Below are positions 26,204 to 34,715 of a DNA stretch of 64,000 bases, piece after piece. Positions within the stretch are counted from its first letter, which is position 1; each line of letters opens with the position of its first letter. This DNA comes from Lentisphaera profundi. GTDB lineage: Bacteria; Verrucomicrobiota; Lentisphaeria; Lentisphaerales; Lentisphaeraceae. Position numbers and translations under genes: made by a program. The stretch covers positions 2,294,001 to 2,358,000 of the forward strand of contig NZ_CP117811.1 in NCBI RefSeq assembly GCF_028728065.1. The letters run 5' to 3'. The notes beneath the pieces are model-generated. The model was not told the origin of the DNA. It made no database searches and worked only from the letters and a program-made list of their open reading frames with translations.

Positions 26204-27909
26204 TGCATTATTATCTTATAACTCTTTTCTTCATCAGCTCTTCTCTACTCTTAGCAGATCCTATTATTAGAGCTCCTAACATAGACTTCAAAAATAGTTC
26301 AATTAGCCGTGCCAAAAACTTAATGATTGTTTGTCAAGATGACAAAGCAGCAAGTGCTGGACTCGAAATTCTTGAAGCTGGGGGAAATGCTGCAGATGCG
26401 GGGGTTGCCATCGCCTATGCACTTGCGGTTACTCAACCCAAAGCCGGCAACCTTGGCGGTGGTGGATTCGCCCTCTATTATGATGCCGAAACTAAAAAAA
26501 CTATTGCCATAGATTTTCGTGAACGCGCTCCTGCTGCGACTACAAAAGAAGATTTCCTTAAAGCTGATGGCAGTGTTGATCATGACGCCCTACGCTTTTC
26601 ACCCAAAGCCTGTGCTGTACCAGGAACTTTGGCAGGCATCGATTTTATTAATAAAAATTTCGGTCAGCTTAAACATAAAAGCCTCATTGAACCTGCTATC
26701 ATCCTTGCTGAAGATGGCTTTGCAATCTCCGCAGGCCTCGCTTATGACCTTAAGGTAAAACGTGATTTTCTTGGGAACAAGAAGGAAGCTAAGCGTATTT
26801 TTTTTCCTGAAGGAAAACTCATGAAAGAAGGTGACATCCTTGTACAGGAGGATCTTGCTAACACACTTAGACGCTTAAAAAAATACGGTCCAAGCTATTT
26901 CTATAATAGCCACATGGGCAAAGAATTTGTCAATTGGCACAAAGAAAATGGTGGCCTCATTGCACTCTCAGATCTCAAACGTTATAAAGTTATAGGGCGA
27001 GAACCCTTAGTAGGCAACTACCGTGGTCTTAAAATATTTTCCATGCCCGCTCCTAGTTCTGGTGGAATGCACCTTATACAAATGTTAAATATTCTCGAAA
27101 ACTACAATTTAGAGAAGCTACCCAAAGACCAATATTTCCATCTCTTAGCCGAAACTATGAAACTCGCCTATGCCGATCGTAGTCATTACCCAGGCGATCC
27201 CGATTTCAATCATATTCCACAACAAGAAATCATTTCAAAAAAATACGCCAAGAAATTAAAGAAAACGATTAAGCTAAAGAAAGCTCGTCCCGCAGAAGAT
27301 ATATCACACGGAAAACCAGGACCCCACGAAAGCAATGACACCACTCACTTTTCTGTTACAGATCGTCAAGGCAATGTACTAAGTTTTACTTACACCATCA
27401 ATTATAGCTTTGGCAGTGGCATCATCATTCCTGGTTTTGGCTTTTTTCTCAATAACGAAATGGATGACTTTGCTATCCTTGAAGGAGTTCCGAATTCCTA
27501 TGGACTTCTAGGAGGCAAGGCCAACTTTATCAAAAGTGATAAGCGTCCCTTAAGTTCAATGACTCCCACTATAGTATTTAAAAATGATAAACCCTACCTC
27601 TGTACCGGAAGCCCTGGCGGAAGTCGCATCATCACCACTGTATTACAGGTTCTCGTCAATATAATCGACTTTAATATGGATTTACGAGAAGCGACTTTAC
27701 GCCCCAGAATCCACCATCAATGGCTTCCTGATCAACTTGAGTACGAAGCTGGTTTAGATGAAAACATAGTCGAAAGCCTCAAAGCAAAAGGACATAACAC
27801 AAAGGAAGTTTCCCCATTTGGTTGTACCGAAACTATTATGATTCGCTATGATGGCAAACACGGTTTTGCCGACCCAAGAAGAATCGACGGTAAGGCCCTG
27901 GGACTCTAA
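26203..27909 (+). CDS. ggt: Gamma-glutamyltransferase (glutathione hydrolase)
   Basis: 568 residues with a signal peptide (YLITLFFISSSLLLADP). Motifs are GGNAADAGVAIAYAL and GNLGGGGFALYYD at the N-terminus. The autoprocessing site follows in HESNDTTHFSVTDRQGN, with T380 as the predicted nucleophile and new N-terminus of the small subunit. GSPGGSRIITTVLQV lies later. It is a periplasmic Ntn-hydrolase that removes the gamma-glutamyl group of glutathione. It is translationally coupled to the PCS-like gene, so together they could strip glutathione from both ends. Full length, no damage seen. Confidence 0.95.
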   Translation: MHYYLITLFFISSSLLLADPIIRAPNIDFKNSSISRAKNLMIVCQDDKAASAGLEILEAGGNAADAGVAIAYALAVTQPKAGNLGGGGFALYYDAETKKTIAIDFRERAPAATTKEDFLKADGSVDHDALRFSPKACAVPGTLAGIDFINKNFGQLKHKSLIEPAIILAEDGFAISAGLAYDLKVKRDFLGNKKEAKRIFFPEGKLMKEGDILVQEDLANTLRRLKKYGPSYFYNSHMGKEFVNWHKENGGLIALSDLKRYKVIGREPLVGNYRGLKIFSMPAPSSGGMHLIQMLNILENYNLEKLPKDQYFHLLAETMKLAYADRSHYPGDPDFNHIPQQEIISKKYAKKLKKTIKLKKARPAEDISHGKPGPHESNDTTHFSVTDRQGNVLSFTYTINYSFGSGIIIPGFGFFLNNEMDDFAILEGVPNSYGLLGGKANFIKSDKRPLSSMTPTIVFKNDKPYLCTGSPGGSRIITTVLQVLVNIIDFNMDLREATLRPRIHHQWLPDQLEYEAGLDENIVESLKAKGHNTKEVSPFGCTETIMIRYDGKHGFADPRRIDGKALGL

Positions 27910-27913
27910 TTTC

Positions 27914-28291
27914 GTGCCACTAAAGCATCAAGCTCTCATCGATAAAATGCAAGATGCCTGTACCCACAAACAGATTTCTGGATTTCGCTTAAATGTGCTC
28001 TCTCAGCTATTAAAAATCCCCCCTGGCCAAGTGACTACCTATGGACTCTTGGCAAAATCTATTAATTGTCATTCTGCACAAGCCATTGGTCAAGCCTTAA
28101 AAGCCAATCCCTGGGCTCCCCATGTCCCCTGTCACCGAGTGATAAAAAGTGATTTACGCATAGGCGGCTTCTTTGGCCAAAGATCGGGTATACAAATAAA
28201 TAAAAAACTTTCTCTCTTAGATTCTGAAGGCGTTTTCTTTGACAAAGACGGCATTCTTTTAGATTCGACTGCAATCTTTAATTTTGAATAG
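27914..28291 (+). CDS. MGMT-family DNA alkyltransferase domain protein
   Basis: About 125 residues from a GTG five bases after the ggt stop; a longer frame beginning inside ggt at 27848 is open but less likely. The C-terminal domain shows IPPGQVTTYGLLAK (helix-turn-helix) and the active-site PCHRV with the acceptor cysteine retained, then IGGFFG. That is the alkyltransferase core without the N-terminal domain of Ada or Ogt. It therefore resembles short MGMT or alkyltransferase-like proteins that repair or flag O6-alkylguanine. It probably belongs to the PCS-ggt operon. Confidence 0.8.
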   Translation: MPLKHQALIDKMQDACTHKQISGFRLNVLSQLLKIPPGQVTTYGLLAKSINCHSAQAIGQALKANPWAPHVPCHRVIKSDLRIGGFFGQRSGIQINKKLSLLDSEGVFFDKDGILLDSTAIFNFE

Positions 28292-28299
28292 GATATAAC

Positions 28300-28797
28300 A
28301 TGAGTACGACAAAAGATGATAAATTAAGTGTAGACATGGCTCTACTTTTGGCACGACTAGCCTTTGGAGGATCCATGTTGATGGCTCATGGTTGGCCAAA
28401 ACTACAAAACTTCACCTTAGTAAGTGAAAAGTTCCCTTCTTTATTTGGGCTGAGTTCAAGCACTTGCCTAGGACTAGCTGTCTTTGCAGAATTTTTCTGC
28501 TCCATACTCTTAATCCTAGGTTTAACTAGCCGTTTTGCTCTCTCACAACTCATCGCTACTATGGCCGTAGGCGTTTACTTTCATACTACTGTATTAAAGC
28601 AACAACTATTTGATGCTCCTGGAAAACCCAGTGGAGAGCTCCCTTTTATCTACCTCATGATTTTTATAATACTCATGATTTTAGGCTCTGGTCGAGTTTC
28701 TTTAGATGCTGTTATTAAAACAAAAAGAGCCAATCGACCTACAAGCAAACCCTCAAGTAAGTCTAGTGATAAAAAAAAGGCCCCTAAGAAAAAATAA
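28300..28797 (+). CDS. DoxX-family membrane protein
   Basis: 165 residues with four predicted membrane helices. The typical DoxX start LLLARLAFGGSMLMAHGWPKL is followed by GLAVFAEFFCSILLILGLTSRFAL. The C-terminus is a highly basic tail (KSSDKKKAPKKK). DoxX proteins are small membrane proteins linked to thiol and oxidative stress in other bacteria. It starts eight bases after the MGMT-like gene and has GGATATAAC before ATG. Confidence 0.87.
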   Translation: MSTTKDDKLSVDMALLLARLAFGGSMLMAHGWPKLQNFTLVSEKFPSLFGLSSSTCLGLAVFAEFFCSILLILGLTSRFALSQLIATMAVGVYFHTTVLKQQLFDAPGKPSGELPFIYLMIFIILMILGSGRVSLDAVIKTKRANRPTSKPSSKSSDKKKAPKKK

Positions 28798-28909
28798 CCC
28801 TTGCTAGCCGCTACAGATCTGCAAGCATCTCAGACCTTATACCCTAAAATATTTGCTTTTACATTTTTCTTGTAATAATCTAATAGTCAGAATATATAAA
28901 GGAGAATGT

Positions 28910-30097
28910 ATGCGGTTTGTAGGATATTTATTGATGTTGTCTTGTGGCTTAGTTTTATCCGCCACAGAACTCAAAATCTATATTGATGCCGACTTCTCCA
29001 ATTATTATGAATCGAGTCGAGCCATCGAAGTGGGCATCCTTTCTTCTTTAGAACACAATAAAAAAAAGCTAGCCGGCCAAAAAATCACCGTCCACAAACT
29101 CGATCACCGGGGCAATAGTCGGCGCAGTCTCAAGAACATAAAAATGGCTGCTGCTGACCCAAAAACCTTAGCGGTTTTTTGCGGAATGCATTCTCCTCCC
29201 GTATTAGCTAACCAAAAATTCATCAACGACAATCAATTATTACTCCTAAACCCGTGGGCTGCAGCGGCTCCGATTACTCGTTCTCAATCCAAACACAATT
29301 ATATTTTTCGACTCTCATTAGACGATTCAACCGTCGGTCAATTTTTAATCACTAGCGGTATAAAAATCCATAAAATACAGCGTCCCTACCTCTTATTAGA
29401 AGATACTGCTTGGGGTAAAAACAACTGGAAAACTCTTTCCCGCGCAATTAATAAAGCTGAAATTCGTAAGTCGGGAGTCACTTGGTTCAAATGGGGCTTA
29501 TCACAATACGCAATTGATAAACTTATATTGAACCTCAAACAATCGAATGCCGACAGCATTGTTCTAGTGGGCAACGCTATGGAAAGCTCAAAAATAGTTA
29601 ACGCCATTAGTGACGCTAACTTGAAAATACCTATAATTTCCCACTGGGGAATTACAGGCGGCCGCTTCTACGATAGCTTAAATTCTAAGGCGAAAAAATA
29701 CCCACTATTATTTATTCAATCTTCCCTAGATATGTCCTCCAATTCAAATAACGAAATTATCAAAAAGTGTTCACTCTTATTCCCCGATGATTTCAACAAT
29801 AATTACATCAAATCCCCTAGTGGTTTCCTCCACGCCTATGACTTAAGCTCTTTATTAATAGAAGCGTCACAGCATGAATTTAAAAAAAGGGGCTTAGACC
29901 TAAGGGAGGCCGTGAAGCGTAAGCTTGAGACTCTAAGCACACCTGTAAAAGGCTTAATCAAAACTTATCACAAGCCTTTTCAAGCTTACTCTCCTGATGC
30001 TCCTTTTAGTCATGAAGCATTAAACAGCGCTGATTATCGCATGGCTTATTATAATGATCAAGGGCAAATTTCCCACCGAGGAACAGATCATGACTAA
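28910..30097 (+). CDS. Periplasmic binding protein (branched-chain amino acid/LivK fold)
   Basis: 395 residues from ATG 28910, which has AAAGGAG in front; the open frame further upstream is not needed. A signal peptide is present (MRFVGYLLMLSCGLVLSA). The pattern DADFSNYYESSRAIEVGILSSLE, KITVHKLDHRGNSRRSLKNIK and AVFCGMHSPPVL matches type I periplasmic binding proteins (Peripla_BP_6). No ABC permease is nearby. Instead the gene overlaps a hybrid histidine kinase by eight bases. The likely role is ligand sensing for that kinase rather than transport. Confidence 0.82.
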   Translation: MRFVGYLLMLSCGLVLSATELKIYIDADFSNYYESSRAIEVGILSSLEHNKKKLAGQKITVHKLDHRGNSRRSLKNIKMAAADPKTLAVFCGMHSPPVLANQKFINDNQLLLLNPWAAAAPITRSQSKHNYIFRLSLDDSTVGQFLITSGIKIHKIQRPYLLLEDTAWGKNNWKTLSRAINKAEIRKSGVTWFKWGLSQYAIDKLILNLKQSNADSIVLVGNAMESSKIVNAISDANLKIPIISHWGITGGRFYDSLNSKAKKYPLLFIQSSLDMSSNSNNEIIKKCSLLFPDDFNNNYIKSPSGFLHAYDLSSLLIEASQHEFKKRGLDLREAVKRKLETLSTPVKGLIKTYHKPFQAYSPDAPFSHEALNSADYRMAYYNDQGQISHRGTDHD

Positions 30098-32255
30098 GCA
30101 TTTATCTGCCTACAAAATAAGCGTTAGTGTCATGGTTTTCATTGGCCTCTCCATTATGGTGGGTACAGGCATTATCATCTGCCAAAATTTAACCAATATT
30201 TGCCATCAGAACTTTCAAAGCCAAGCCAACATTCGAAGCCAACAATTACAAAAAGAAATCACCCATTACCTGACTCAAAGAACCCGTATTTTGAATGATT
30301 TAGCTCAGCTGAGTGTTTTTTCTCAAGCCGTTCTTCAACCTGAACAAAGCGCTGAAGAAGCTCAAAGCTTAATGAATTCTTGGCAACTCCTCGGTAAACA
30401 TTACCCACTATACTTACTTGACTTTGAAGGCGATGTAATTCGCAGTAGTGAAAATAATGAGTCCGTCTTTGTGATGCATCCTACCATAAAAAGCCTTTTG
30501 AAAGAAGAGCTTGATCAAAATGTTGACTTGATCAAGCAAGCCCCTAATCCTCGAATCAGATTGAGTGTTGCAGTTAAACACAACAATCATACAGAAGGAG
30601 CTTTAATTACTGAGCTACCCATGACAGAAGCCTACGAGAGCTTGTTACAACTCCTTGGCCCTAGTGAAGGGTTACAAATTTTTCACCATAATGACGAGCT
30701 CACTTATTTGGGCCCAAATATACCACAAGCATTCCAACAAAAAATTGAATTAGGCAAAGGCTTTTGGGCAAATATCTATTTTGATTATGCGCCATTTATC
30801 AAAACACGAAATCAGGCCTTAGCTCGATATCTACTCATTGCTTTTATAGTGAGCGTTCTCATTACGACAGTAGGCTTTCTCATCATCAACTACCTCTTAA
30901 TTAAGCCCCTCAGTTCTCTAGAAACACACATGAGTCAATGCACACTCATGTCATCCATAAAAGCTCCTCCAAAACTAATTGTACAGGAGTTTTATAATTT
31001 AAAAATCCTTTTTGATAACTTGGTATCCAGCCTAGAAAGTCGCCATAAAAATTTAGAGGATGTAAACACTGAAATGGAACAGCTCGTCCAGCAGCGAACC
31101 ATAGAGCTCACTGACAAAATTCATGAGTTACAAAAAATGAGTCAGTTCAAATCACACTTTTTTGCCAATATGAGTCACGAAATTCGAACGCCAATGAATG
31201 CGATTTATGGTTACACCACCTTACTACAAGAGCTAGAATTAGATGAGCAAGCAAAAAACTATAGCGAATCCATACATCAATCAACTCAAAGTCTCTTAGC
31301 CATTATCAACGACGTTTTAGATTTTACAAAAATCCTAGAAGAAAATAGTGAGCTCAACCTTCGAGTATTTAACTTTAACGAACTTTTAAGAAACTTAGAA
31401 AAGCTATTTTCTGAATCCTGTGAATCCAAATCCTTAAAACTCAATTTCACTTTACTTGATGAGCCTAATGTATGGGTAAAAGGTGATAAAGATCGCATAC
31501 GTCAAGTTATGGTCAACCTTATTAGTAACTCAATCAAGTTCACCCCTAATGGTCATATCGATATCATTAGTCAATACCATGACGACACAAATAATGCCTT
31601 AATAAATATACAGATTAAAGATTCTGGAAGTGGTATCCCCCCTCTCAAATTAAAAAAATTGATGCATTTCCTTAATGAAAAAACTCCTCTTTCTGAAGAG
31701 AGTGGTCTTGGCTTAAAAATAAGTCAAGATTTACTTAAACAGATGGATTCAGAATTATCTATCAGATCTACAGAGAAACAAGGAAGCACCTTTGAATTTG
31801 AGCTTCGTTTAGAAAAAATAACTCAAACAGCTACTTCAAAAAAAGTCCCTATAGACTTCTCTATACTTGGATATATGCCCGACATTTTAGTTGTCGATGA
31901 TAACCGTATCAATTTAGAGCTTGTACGCGATTGCCTTAAAGACTTACCCGTCAACTGTCATCTTACAAGTAGCGGAAAAGGGGCCCTTGATTTCATCAAA
32001 TCAAATCCCACTGATTTAATTTTAATGGATTGCCAAATGCCACAGATGGATGGTTTTGAAGCCACTAATAAACTGAGGGAGCTAGGTGTAGATATCCCCA
32101 TCATCGCCTTTAGTGCCAATGCCTTTCAAGATAATATTGACGAATGCTATAAAGTTGGAATGAATGATTATATTGTCAAACCTTTTGAAAAACATATCTT
32201 CCTAGAAAAAATCCTTACGTGGCTTAAACAAACAAACACTCAAACGGATAACTAA
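30090..32255 (+). CDS. Hybrid sensor histidine kinase
   Basis: 721 residues from ATG 30090. Order: membrane helix (VSVMVFIGLSIMVGTGIII), a ~210-residue periplasmic sensor domain, a second helix (YLLIAFIVSVLITTVGFLI), a HAMP-like linker and a coiled coil. The HisKA follows with H363 (MSHEIRTPMNAI), then an HATPase with GDKDRIRQVMVNLISNSIKF and SGSGIPP and GLGLKIS. A C-terminal receiver has phospho-acceptor D647 (LILMDCQMPQMDG) and the VKPF lysine. No HPt domain or output regulator is adjacent, so a phosphorelay partner must be elsewhere. The overlapping upstream binding-protein gene probably provides the input signal. Confidence 0.95.
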   Translation: MTKHLSAYKISVSVMVFIGLSIMVGTGIIICQNLTNICHQNFQSQANIRSQQLQKEITHYLTQRTRILNDLAQLSVFSQAVLQPEQSAEEAQSLMNSWQLLGKHYPLYLLDFEGDVIRSSENNESVFVMHPTIKSLLKEELDQNVDLIKQAPNPRIRLSVAVKHNNHTEGALITELPMTEAYESLLQLLGPSEGLQIFHHNDELTYLGPNIPQAFQQKIELGKGFWANIYFDYAPFIKTRNQALARYLLIAFIVSVLITTVGFLIINYLLIKPLSSLETHMSQCTLMSSIKAPPKLIVQEFYNLKILFDNLVSSLESRHKNLEDVNTEMEQLVQQRTIELTDKIHELQKMSQFKSHFFANMSHEIRTPMNAIYGYTTLLQELELDEQAKNYSESIHQSTQSLLAIINDVLDFTKILEENSELNLRVFNFNELLRNLEKLFSESCESKSLKLNFTLLDEPNVWVKGDKDRIRQVMVNLISNSIKFTPNGHIDIISQYHDDTNNALINIQIKDSGSGIPPLKLKKLMHFLNEKTPLSEESGLGLKISQDLLKQMDSELSIRSTEKQGSTFEFELRLEKITQTATSKKVPIDFSILGYMPDILVVDDNRINLELVRDCLKDLPVNCHLTSSGKGALDFIKSNPTDLILMDCQMPQMDGFEATNKLRELGVDIPIIAFSANAFQDNIDECYKVGMNDYIVKPFEKHIFLEKILTWLKQTNTQTDN

Positions 32256-32308
32256 TAGTTCGGATATTGCATTGCCAATCCAAGCCTTTTTCCTCCATCT
32301 CTCCAAAA

Positions 32309-32336
32309 AAAAGACAGTGAAAAATCACTGTCTTTT
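32309..32336. terminator. Bidirectional terminator between kinase and trxA
   Basis: AAAAGACAGTGA and TCACTGTCTTTT form a perfect 12-bp stem with a four-base loop, flanked by A and T runs. It serves both the kinase (+) and trxA (-). Confidence 0.85.
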
Positions 32337-32354
32337 AAAGTATTGTACTACCTC

Positions 32355-32681
32355 TTAGAGGTAAGACTCAATCTTTGATACTAAATCATCTTCACGCTGA
32401 GCTGCACCCATAAGAGTATCTTTAAGCTCACCATCTTTAAAGATCATGATAGTTGGGATAGAGTTAACACCGAACTTAACTGCACTTGCGTTAGCTTCGT
32501 CAGTATTAACTTTCGCTACTTTAGCTTTACCTTCAAGACGGCCAGCAACTTTGTCAATGACTGGGGCGAGCATGCGACAAGGTCCACACCAAGGGGCCCA
32601 GAAATCTACCAGCGTTACGCCTTCGGATACAGTTGATTCGAATGAGTTATCATCTAGATTAAGTACTTGATCTGATGCCAT
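32355..32681 (-). CDS. trxA: Thioredoxin
   Basis: 108 residues, standard length. Redox motif WCGPC (C32 and C35) within VDFWAPWCGPCRMLAP, the buried Asp (D26) and the cis-Pro in NSIPTIMIF are all present. It reduces cytoplasmic protein disulfides. AGGAGATC lies before the ATG. It appears to be a single gene ending at the bidirectional terminator. Confidence 0.97.
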   Translation of the reverse strand: MASDQVLNLDDNSFESTVSEGVTLVDFWAPWCGPCRMLAPVIDKVAGRLEGKAKVAKVNTDEANASAVKFGVNSIPTIMIFKDGELKDTLMGAAQREDDLVSKIESYL

Positions 32682-32773
32682 ATTTGATCTCCTAGTTTTA
32701 GAGTTTGAATTAAGTTATTGAAATCTATTCCCCAAATGAGGGAAATCCATTCAAAAAAAGTTTTTTCGCTAAG

Positions 32774-33199
32774 CTAATTTTCTTTACTCTTCATACAGAC
32801 TAAACGAATCCGCTCCGCGGGCACTTTTAATTGCGTCATCAAATACTCCTGAAAATCTTGTGGATAGTTTAATTTTTGCAATGCTTCATTCATACAAAGC
32901 AACCATGCTTGCATTTCGTTTACATCAATATCCAAATGTGCATGGGCACGAGGAATCGCAATCGTCCCATACTTTTCTGCATAGAGCCTAGGGCCTCCCA
33001 TCCACGCACTTAAAAAGCAATAAAGTTTATCTTCGCTCTCAGTAAGGTCATTCGGATGCATTGCTCGAATAACTTTGGCTTCTTCCAAATGACTCATTTG
33101 ACGATAAAATTCAGATACTAATTTCATTAGGCCGTCCGCTTCTCCAACTGCTTTATAAGTAGCGTCCTCTTGACCGTATTTTGAATCTTGGATTTCCAT
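32774..33199 (-). CDS. Group II truncated hemoglobin
   Basis: 141 residues of the 2-on-2 globin fold. The family signature YGQEDATYKAVGEADGLMKLVSEFYRQM includes the B10 tyrosine. The proximal F8 histidine is in RAHAHLDIDVNEMQAWLLCM, which also carries the G8 tryptophan typical of group II. These proteins bind O2 and detoxify NO. The nitrobindin-like gene ends one base upstream of this start, so the pair is an operon transcribed nitrobindin first. Confidence 0.92.
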   Translation of the reverse strand: MEIQDSKYGQEDATYKAVGEADGLMKLVSEFYRQMSHLEEAKVIRAMHPNDLTESEDKLYCFLSAWMGGPRLYAEKYGTIAIPRAHAHLDIDVNEMQAWLLCMNEALQKLNYPQDFQEYLMTQLKVPAERIRLVCMKSKEN

Positions 33200-33200
33200 A

Positions 33201-33761
33201 TCAACTCTTTTTAATCAAAGAACTAGTATCTGTATGGTCAAACTTTCGCCCATAAATATCTAAAAAGGTGGTTTGTGCATACGTTAATTCATTCTCATTT
33301 AGAGTCAATTCAATTTCAAAGGCCTCGGTCTTTGCCTTCTCCAATAAAAACTTCGATTGAACGACTGAATAGGCTGTATCACCCAACTCGGCTTTCACCT
33401 TGAATTTTATAGCCTTACCCTTTTCATAGGTCCCATTTGCTAAGAGACACAAGCCACGTGGGATACTAACAGAAAACATCACTTCATCAGTCCCCTTATC
33501 CCACATCCAATAACCAGTTTGATTATGATAAACTTTTCCATCTGGTATTCTTGTAACAACTTGATGGTAGTGAACGACGACTAAATCCTGTACTTCCGCA
33601 TTGTCGACATCTCCGACAGCAGTATATGTTATCGTTTCTGAAAAATCTGTCGTTTTATCGCCTTGTGGTTTCGGTGCCCTATCCACTCCTGACCTACCTT
33701 CCCACACACCAATAAAATTAGCTAACGGTCCATAATCAACACCACCAATAATACTGCTCAT
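33201..33761 (-). CDS. Nitrobindin-like heme-binding beta-barrel protein
   Basis: 186 residues from ATG 33761, which has AAGGAAGAG upstream; the frame extends 22 codons further but without a better start. YGPLANFIGVWEGRSGVD at the N-terminus and the following strands match the FABP-like/THAP4 (DUF1794) heme-binding beta-barrel, by recognition. Nitrobindins bind ferric heme and handle NO or peroxynitrite. The pairing with a truncated hemoglobin, one base apart, supports a nitrosative-stress role. Which histidine ligates heme was not assigned. Confidence 0.75.
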   Translation of the reverse strand: MSSIIGGVDYGPLANFIGVWEGRSGVDRAPKPQGDKTTDFSETITYTAVGDVDNAEVQDLVVVHYHQVVTRIPDGKVYHNQTGYWMWDKGTDEVMFSVSIPRGLCLLANGTYEKGKAIKFKVKAELGDTAYSVVQSKFLLEKAKTEAFEIELTLNENELTYAQTTFLDIYGRKFDHTDTSSLIKKS

Positions 33762-33868
33762 AATTCTCTTCCTTGTTTTCTTATAAAATAAAGGGCGTCT
33801 GCTTTTTCTCAATGTATGCTCTATCAAACTCTTATTAATTGTTCAAAGTAAAGAAACTGGAGTGCATA

Positions 33869-34645
33869 ATGATTGATATATGTGTCAATTGGTTCAAAGC
33901 CCCTTTCGATAAGGATAGAGAAGATATTCTTTCTAGAGCACAAGATGCTGGCATAACTCATATTTTCAGTACGGGGTCAACAGTCGAGAATAGTCAGCAG
34001 TCTGCGGAAATCGCAAAACTACGCCCGGAACTATTTTCTGCTACGGCAGGTATCCATCCACATTATGCTTCGTCGTGGAACAAAAATTCACAGGATGCAA
34101 TTGAGCAACTGCTTCAATTAGATGTCGTACGTGCCCTTGGGGAATGTGGCTTAGATTTCAATAGAAACTTTTCTTCCCCAGAAGAGCAAATATTCGCTTT
34201 TGAACAACAAATTGAACTCGCAATCAAATATCAAAAGCCCTTATTCATGCACCAGCGTGATGCCCACGATAGCTTCATTAAAATCATTAAAGAAAAACGT
34301 AAAGATTTCACAAAAGGCGTGGTCCATTGTTTCACAGGCACTGAAGAAGAACTCGATGACTATCTTGAACTCGATTTACATATTGGTCTTACAGGCTGGA
34401 TTTGCGATGAACGACGAGGTTTCCACATGCATGACTTCATCCCCAAGATTCCTCTCAGTCGACTCATGATCGAAACGGATGCACCTTATCTAAGTCCTCG
34501 TACAATGAAACCACGAATCCATCGCAATGAGCCCGCTTTTCTTGTTCATCTCGTTCAACAATTAGCTGATATATATGGCTGCTCTTTTGCGGAAGTCGCA
34601 AAACAAACCGAGCAGACCACTAAGCCATTCTATAATCTTGATTAA
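33869..34645 (+). CDS. tatD: TatD-family metal-dependent DNase
   Basis: 258 residues from ATG 33869, with GGAG seven bases upstream. The sequence follows E. coli TatD itself rather than the YcfH/YjjV branch: DICVNWFKAPFDKDRED in place of DxHxH, then STAGIHPH-like ATAGIHPHYAS, ALGECGLDFNRNFSSPEEQ, MHQRDAH, VHCFTGTEEEL, GLTGWICDERRG and IETDAPYL. It is a 3'-5' exonuclease acting in DNA repair and turnover. It is a single gene divergent from the nitrobindin operon. Confidence 0.95.
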   Translation: MIDICVNWFKAPFDKDREDILSRAQDAGITHIFSTGSTVENSQQSAEIAKLRPELFSATAGIHPHYASSWNKNSQDAIEQLLQLDVVRALGECGLDFNRNFSSPEEQIFAFEQQIELAIKYQKPLFMHQRDAHDSFIKIIKEKRKDFTKGVVHCFTGTEEELDDYLELDLHIGLTGWICDERRGFHMHDFIPKIPLSRLMIETDAPYLSPRTMKPRIHRNEPAFLVHLVQQLADIYGCSFAEVAKQTEQTTKPFYNLD

Positions 34646-34664
34646 GTTGCTCAGTACGTAAAAA

Positions 34665-34689
34665 AGCCTCTGCTCAGTGAGTAGAGGCT
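34665..34689. terminator. Bidirectional terminator between tatD and porin
   Basis: AGCCTCTGCTC pairs with GAGTAGAGGCT (one G-T pair) around a three-base loop, preceded by an A-run, which makes a T-run for the - strand porin gene. Confidence 0.8.
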
Positions 34690-34715
34690 AGCTTAAATCA
34701 AACTAAACGAATTAC

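Noticed and set aside
27848-27913. Upstream start of the MGMT-like gene inside ggt
   Set aside because: The extra 22 residues come from the ggt 3' end read in another frame and do not match the alkyltransferase family; GTG 27914 is more likely.
28870-28898. TTGTAA-17-TATATA as promoter of the binding-protein/kinase operon
   Set aside because: The predicted start site would fall after the AAAGGAG of the gene, leaving a leader without the ribosome-binding site that clearly belongs to it.
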